A stretch of DNA of 8,098 nt, taken from positions 1 to 8,098 of the forward strand of contig CAYTXQ010000036.1 of NCBI GenBank assembly GCA_964441535.1, read 5' to 3'. The first letter of the stretch is position 1. Every line of letters begins with the position of its first letter. This DNA comes from CAYNLX01 sp964441535. GTDB taxonomy: Bacteria; Bacillota_I; Bacilli_A; RF39; UBA660. Below the pieces are notes generated by a model. It was not told the DNA's origin, searched no databases, and saw nothing but the letters and a program-made list of their open reading frames with translations. Shown here piece by piece: positions 6,931-8,098 of this stretch. The position numbers and the translations under genes are program-made.

Positions 6931-7347
6931 TTATTTCTTTTTAGCTTTTTTGGCACCGTATTTACTACGACCTTGTTTTCTATCTTGTACTCCTTGAGTA
7001 TCTAAAGCGCCACGTACTATATGATAACGAACACCGATTAAGTCTTTAACACGTCCTCCACGAATAAGTACAACACTATGTTCTTGTAAATTATGTCCTT
7101 CTCCTGGAATATAAGTATCTACTTCACGTCCATTAGATAATCTAACACGAGCATACTTACGTAATGCTGAGTTTGGTTTCTTTGGAGTTTTAGTTCCTAC
7201 TCTTGTACATACTCCTCTTTTCTGAGGGCTATTTTGATCAGTTTGTTTACGTTCCATACTATTGAATCCAATGTTTAATACTGGACTTTTACTTTTCTTA
7301 GTTTTAGCTTTTCTTCCACGTTTTACTAATTGATTGATAGTTGGCAT
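6931..7347 (-). CDS. rpsL: Small-subunit ribosomal protein S12
   Basis: S12 lies at the 30S decoding centre and helps check codon-anticodon pairing. The product is 138 residues, the same length as in Bacillus. It begins MPTINQLVKRGRKAK and contains PQKRGVCTRVGTKTPKKPNSALRK, GEGHNLQEHSVVLIRGG and the basic tail RSKYGAKKAKKK. The start at 7347 is chosen because GAAGGAGAA precedes it at good spacing. An upstream in-frame ATG at 7371 would add eight residues foreign to the family. The lysines linked to streptomycin action are present (Lys56 and Lys101, matching E. coli 43 and 88 counting Met), as is the Asp102 that can be methylthiolated. The usual proline in VKDLPGVRYH is isoleucine here (Ile104, E. 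coli position 91). It is the first gene of the str operon. Confidence 0.98.
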   Translation of the reverse strand: MPTINQLVKRGRKAKTKKSKSPVLNIGFNSMERKQTDQNSPQKRGVCTRVGTKTPKKPNSALRKYARVRLSNGREVDTYIPGEGHNLQEHSVVLIRGGRVKDLIGVRYHIVRGALDTQGVQDRKQGRSKYGAKKAKKK

Positions 7348-7363
7348 ACAATTCTCCTTCCAT

Positions 7364-7426
7364 ATACACATATCCTGGTGTATCAGTTTTTTCTTTAAAT
7401 TAGGTCTTGCCTAAGCAAAACCCAAT
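7364..7426 (-). promoter_or_regulatory. Structured 5' leader of the str operon (two hairpins)
   Basis: The minus-strand leader between promoter and rpsL contains two inverted repeats. The first (7426-7399) pairs ATTGGGTTTTGC with GCAAGACCTAAT around the loop TTAG, giving a 12-bp RNA stem with two G-U pairs. The second (7383-7364) pairs ATACAC with GTGTAT around eight bases, and ends a few bases before the SD GGAAGGAG. Neither is followed by a U-run, so they are not terminators. A role in autogenous control or mRNA stability is inferred. Confidence 0.5.
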
Positions 7427-7440
7427 AAAAACGCATATTT

Positions 7441-7470
7441 AATATATCATTAATATATATGCAAAGTCAA
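7441..7470 (-). promoter_or_regulatory. Sigma-A-type promoter of the str operon
   Basis: On the minus strand, TTGACT (7465-7470) is 18 bp from TATATT (7441-7446), and a TG one base before the -10 makes it an extended -10. The predicted start is roughly 85-90 bases before the rpsL ATG. The -35 begins only about eight bases after the stop of the upstream small gene. Confidence 0.7.
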
Positions 7471-7478
7471 GAATTATT

Positions 7479-7820
7479 TTACATATTTTTATAATTTTTT
7501 GTCTTGTATTTATCACATTTTATAAAAGGTGTATATATAAGAACTAAAAACTTCTTTGAAACCATTACATATCCAGTACATTTTTCTTTTTTTACTTTAA
7601 AATCTTCTGTTAAATACGGTTTTAAATCATCTATTGAAAGATATAATTTTTTTATAACATCTTTATCTATTTCTTTTTTTACATATTTTTGACTTGCTTT
7701 TTTTAAATTGTTTTCTAAGTTTTTGTATTCACTAACTTCTTTATATTTAAAACCAAAGACAGTTAAAATTAAAAAGATTGTAAAAATAATTAAAAAACTT
7801 AAAAAATATGATGGTTTCAT
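7479..7820 (-). CDS. Small membrane-anchored protein with a pilin-like, two-cysteine outer domain
   Basis: No named family can be assigned with certainty. The 113-residue product has a short N-terminus and one hydrophobic helix (about 5-24). A helix-like segment (30-50, EYKNLENNLKKASQKYVKKE) follows, then a compact domain to residue 108. Its order is an amphipathic helix leading to LSIDDLKPYL, then KCTGYVMVS (80-88), then YTPFIKCDKYKT (96-107). Cys81 and Cys102 could form a disulphide outside the cell. A long N-terminal helix followed by a small beta domain closed by two cysteines resembles type IV pilin and pseudopilin heads. The usual prepilin cleavage motif is absent, so it may simply be anchored by its helix. 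Its ATG overlaps the stop of the upstream small gene (ATGA), so the two are translationally coupled. No terminator follows before the str promoter. The pilin-like reading is an inference from pattern. Confidence 0.75.
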   Translation of the reverse strand: MKPSYFLSFLIIFTIFLILTVFGFKYKEVSEYKNLENNLKKASQKYVKKEIDKDVIKKLYLSIDDLKPYLTEDFKVKKEKCTGYVMVSKKFLVLIYTPFIKCDKYKTKNYKNM

Positions 7821-7987
7821 TTATTTTGAACTCTTTCATTAATATAATTTTTACCTGAATCAGAAGCATTTTCTATAGTTGAATAGAATTTTATAATATA
7901 AAAAATTGAAATAAATAAAAATATTACTAATATACACAATATAAGAATCATTTGAGAAAAACTCCATCCTTTATTATTTAATTTCAT
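7817..7987 (-). CDS. Very short type IV pilin-like (class III signal) membrane protein
   Basis: This 56-residue protein starts at 7987, not at the in-frame ATG at 8017. GAGGTG lies at normal spacing before 7987, while the longer frame would start at the -10 box of the promoter. It begins MKLNNKG, a short basic leader ending in glycine. Next come WSFSQM and a hydrophobic helix of about 20 residues (ILILCILVIFLFISIFYII), then a 25-residue polar tail. A KG cut site followed directly by a hydrophobic helix is the layout of prepilin-peptidase substrates. The residue at mature position 5 is Gln rather than the usual Glu, and position 1 is Trp rather than Phe. There is no globular head. With the following gene, which overlaps it by four bases, it may form a two-part pilin-like unit. 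I cannot exclude a plain small membrane protein. Confidence 0.7.
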   Translation of the reverse strand: MKLNNKGWSFSQMILILCILVIFLFISIFYIIKFYSTIENASDSGKNYINERVQNK

Positions 7988-8008
7988 AGTACACCTCATA
8001 TATATTTT

Positions 8009-8037
8009 ATTATACATTCTAATTAAATGTTTATCAA
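8009..8037 (-). promoter_or_regulatory. Sigma-A-type promoter of the two-gene pilin-like unit
   Basis: On the minus strand, TTGATA (8032-8037) is exactly 17 bp from a perfect TATAAT (8009-8014). It lies about 21 bp before the ATG at 7987 and starts right at the end of the rplL terminator U-run, so the small genes have their own transcription start. Confidence 0.75.
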
Positions 8038-8038
8038 T

Positions 8039-8059
8039 AAAAAAAGACCTAAAGGTCTT
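8039..8059 (-). terminator. Intrinsic terminator of rplL
   Basis: Reading the minus strand, AAGACC (8059-8054) pairs with GGTCTT (8049-8044) around TTTA, and seven T bases follow to 8039. It begins six bases after the rplL stop codon and closes that ribosomal transcript. Confidence 0.8.
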
Positions 8060-8065
8060 AGTTTA

Positions 8066-8098
8066 TTAAGCTAATTCTACAGTAGCGCCAGCTTCTTC
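8066..8098 (-). CDS. rplL: C-terminal end of ribosomal protein L7/L12 (partial)
   Basis: Only ten codons and a TAA stop are in the window, reading EEAGATVELA. This is the normal ending of L7/L12, whose last helix and strand run LEEAGAxVEL or similar. L7/L12 forms the mobile stalk of the 50S subunit and recruits EF-G and EF-Tu, both encoded nearby. The short length limits certainty, but a terminator right after the stop and the ribosomal neighbourhood agree. In many Bacillota the next genes would be rpoB and rpoC; here a small pilin-like pair follows instead. Confidence 0.75.
   Translation of the reverse strand, partial: EEAGATVELA

Noticed and set aside
7345..7371. Longer S12 with eight extra N-terminal residues starting at 7371
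   Set aside because: The extra residues are foreign to the family, the SD GAAGGAGAA serves the ATG at 7347, and the upstream ATG lies in a leader hairpin.
7504..7692. Open plus-strand frame of 62 codons opposite the small anchored protein
   Set aside because: No SD; rich in Phe and Ser as expected from the reverse of Lys/Glu-rich AT-rich coding DNA. The minus frame has a coupled start and sensible domains.
7479..7987. TGA read as tryptophan (Mollicutes code)
   Set aside because: The first small gene ends with TGA in a classic ATGA overlap with the next start, tryptophans in the window use TGG, and a peptidoglycan-bridge enzyme argues against a wall-less Mollicute.
1..8098. tRNA or rRNA genes, CRISPR arrays, insertion sequences
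   Set aside because: No cloverleaf with a TTCRA arm, no direct-repeat array, and no transposase or flanking terminal repeats were seen on either strand by eye.

Overview
The window is AT-rich bacterial DNA using the standard bacterial code: every long frame closes normally with TAA/TAG/TGA, and TGA is a real stop. It has strong AGGAGG-type ribosome binding sites, sigma-A-like promoters with 16-18 bp spacers, a str operon of Bacillota type, and a FemX/FemAB peptidoglycan-bridge enzyme. This points to a walled low-GC Bacillota, perhaps one of the Bacilli or Erysipelotrichia-like gut lineages near the Mollicutes. The lineage is inferred from style, not from a database match.

Layout, left to right. 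(1) Positions 1-193, minus strand: the 5' part of an unrecognised single-pass membrane protein with its own promoter. (2) About 300-530: the 3' flank of enolase. It holds a decayed fragment of a DEDDh (DnaQ-type) exonuclease and an intrinsic terminator. (3) 535-1767, minus: eno, an enolase with a complete active site but atypical signatures and no usual C-terminal tail. (4) 1881-3074, plus: a FemAB-family aminoacyltransferase, divergent from eno, with the two -35 boxes one base apart. Its terminator hairpin includes the last codons of the gene. (5) 3131-7347, minus: the str operon rpsL-rpsG-fusA-tuf, with a structured rpsL leader and an extra promoter before tuf that overlaps a perfect inverted repeat. 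(6) 7479-7987, minus: two small membrane proteins with an ATGA overlap. They look like a minimal pair of type IV pilin-like (pseudopilin-like) proteins. (7) 8066-8098, minus: the last codons of rplL (ribosomal protein L7/L12), followed by its terminator.

Functionally, most of the window is translation machinery: S12 and S7 of the small subunit, the two elongation GTPases, and the end of L7/L12, the stalk protein that recruits those GTPases. Enolase (glycolysis) and the FemX-like enzyme (cell wall, using aminoacyl-tRNA) share a divergent promoter region. The unusual element is the pilin-like gene pair. It sits between rplL and rpsL, where many Bacillota carry rpoB-rpoC, and no terminator separates it from the str operon.

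The most promising candidates for something undescribed are this pilin-like pair, the str leader structure, the tuf promoter palindrome and the atypical enolase. None can be called a new system from sequence alone.
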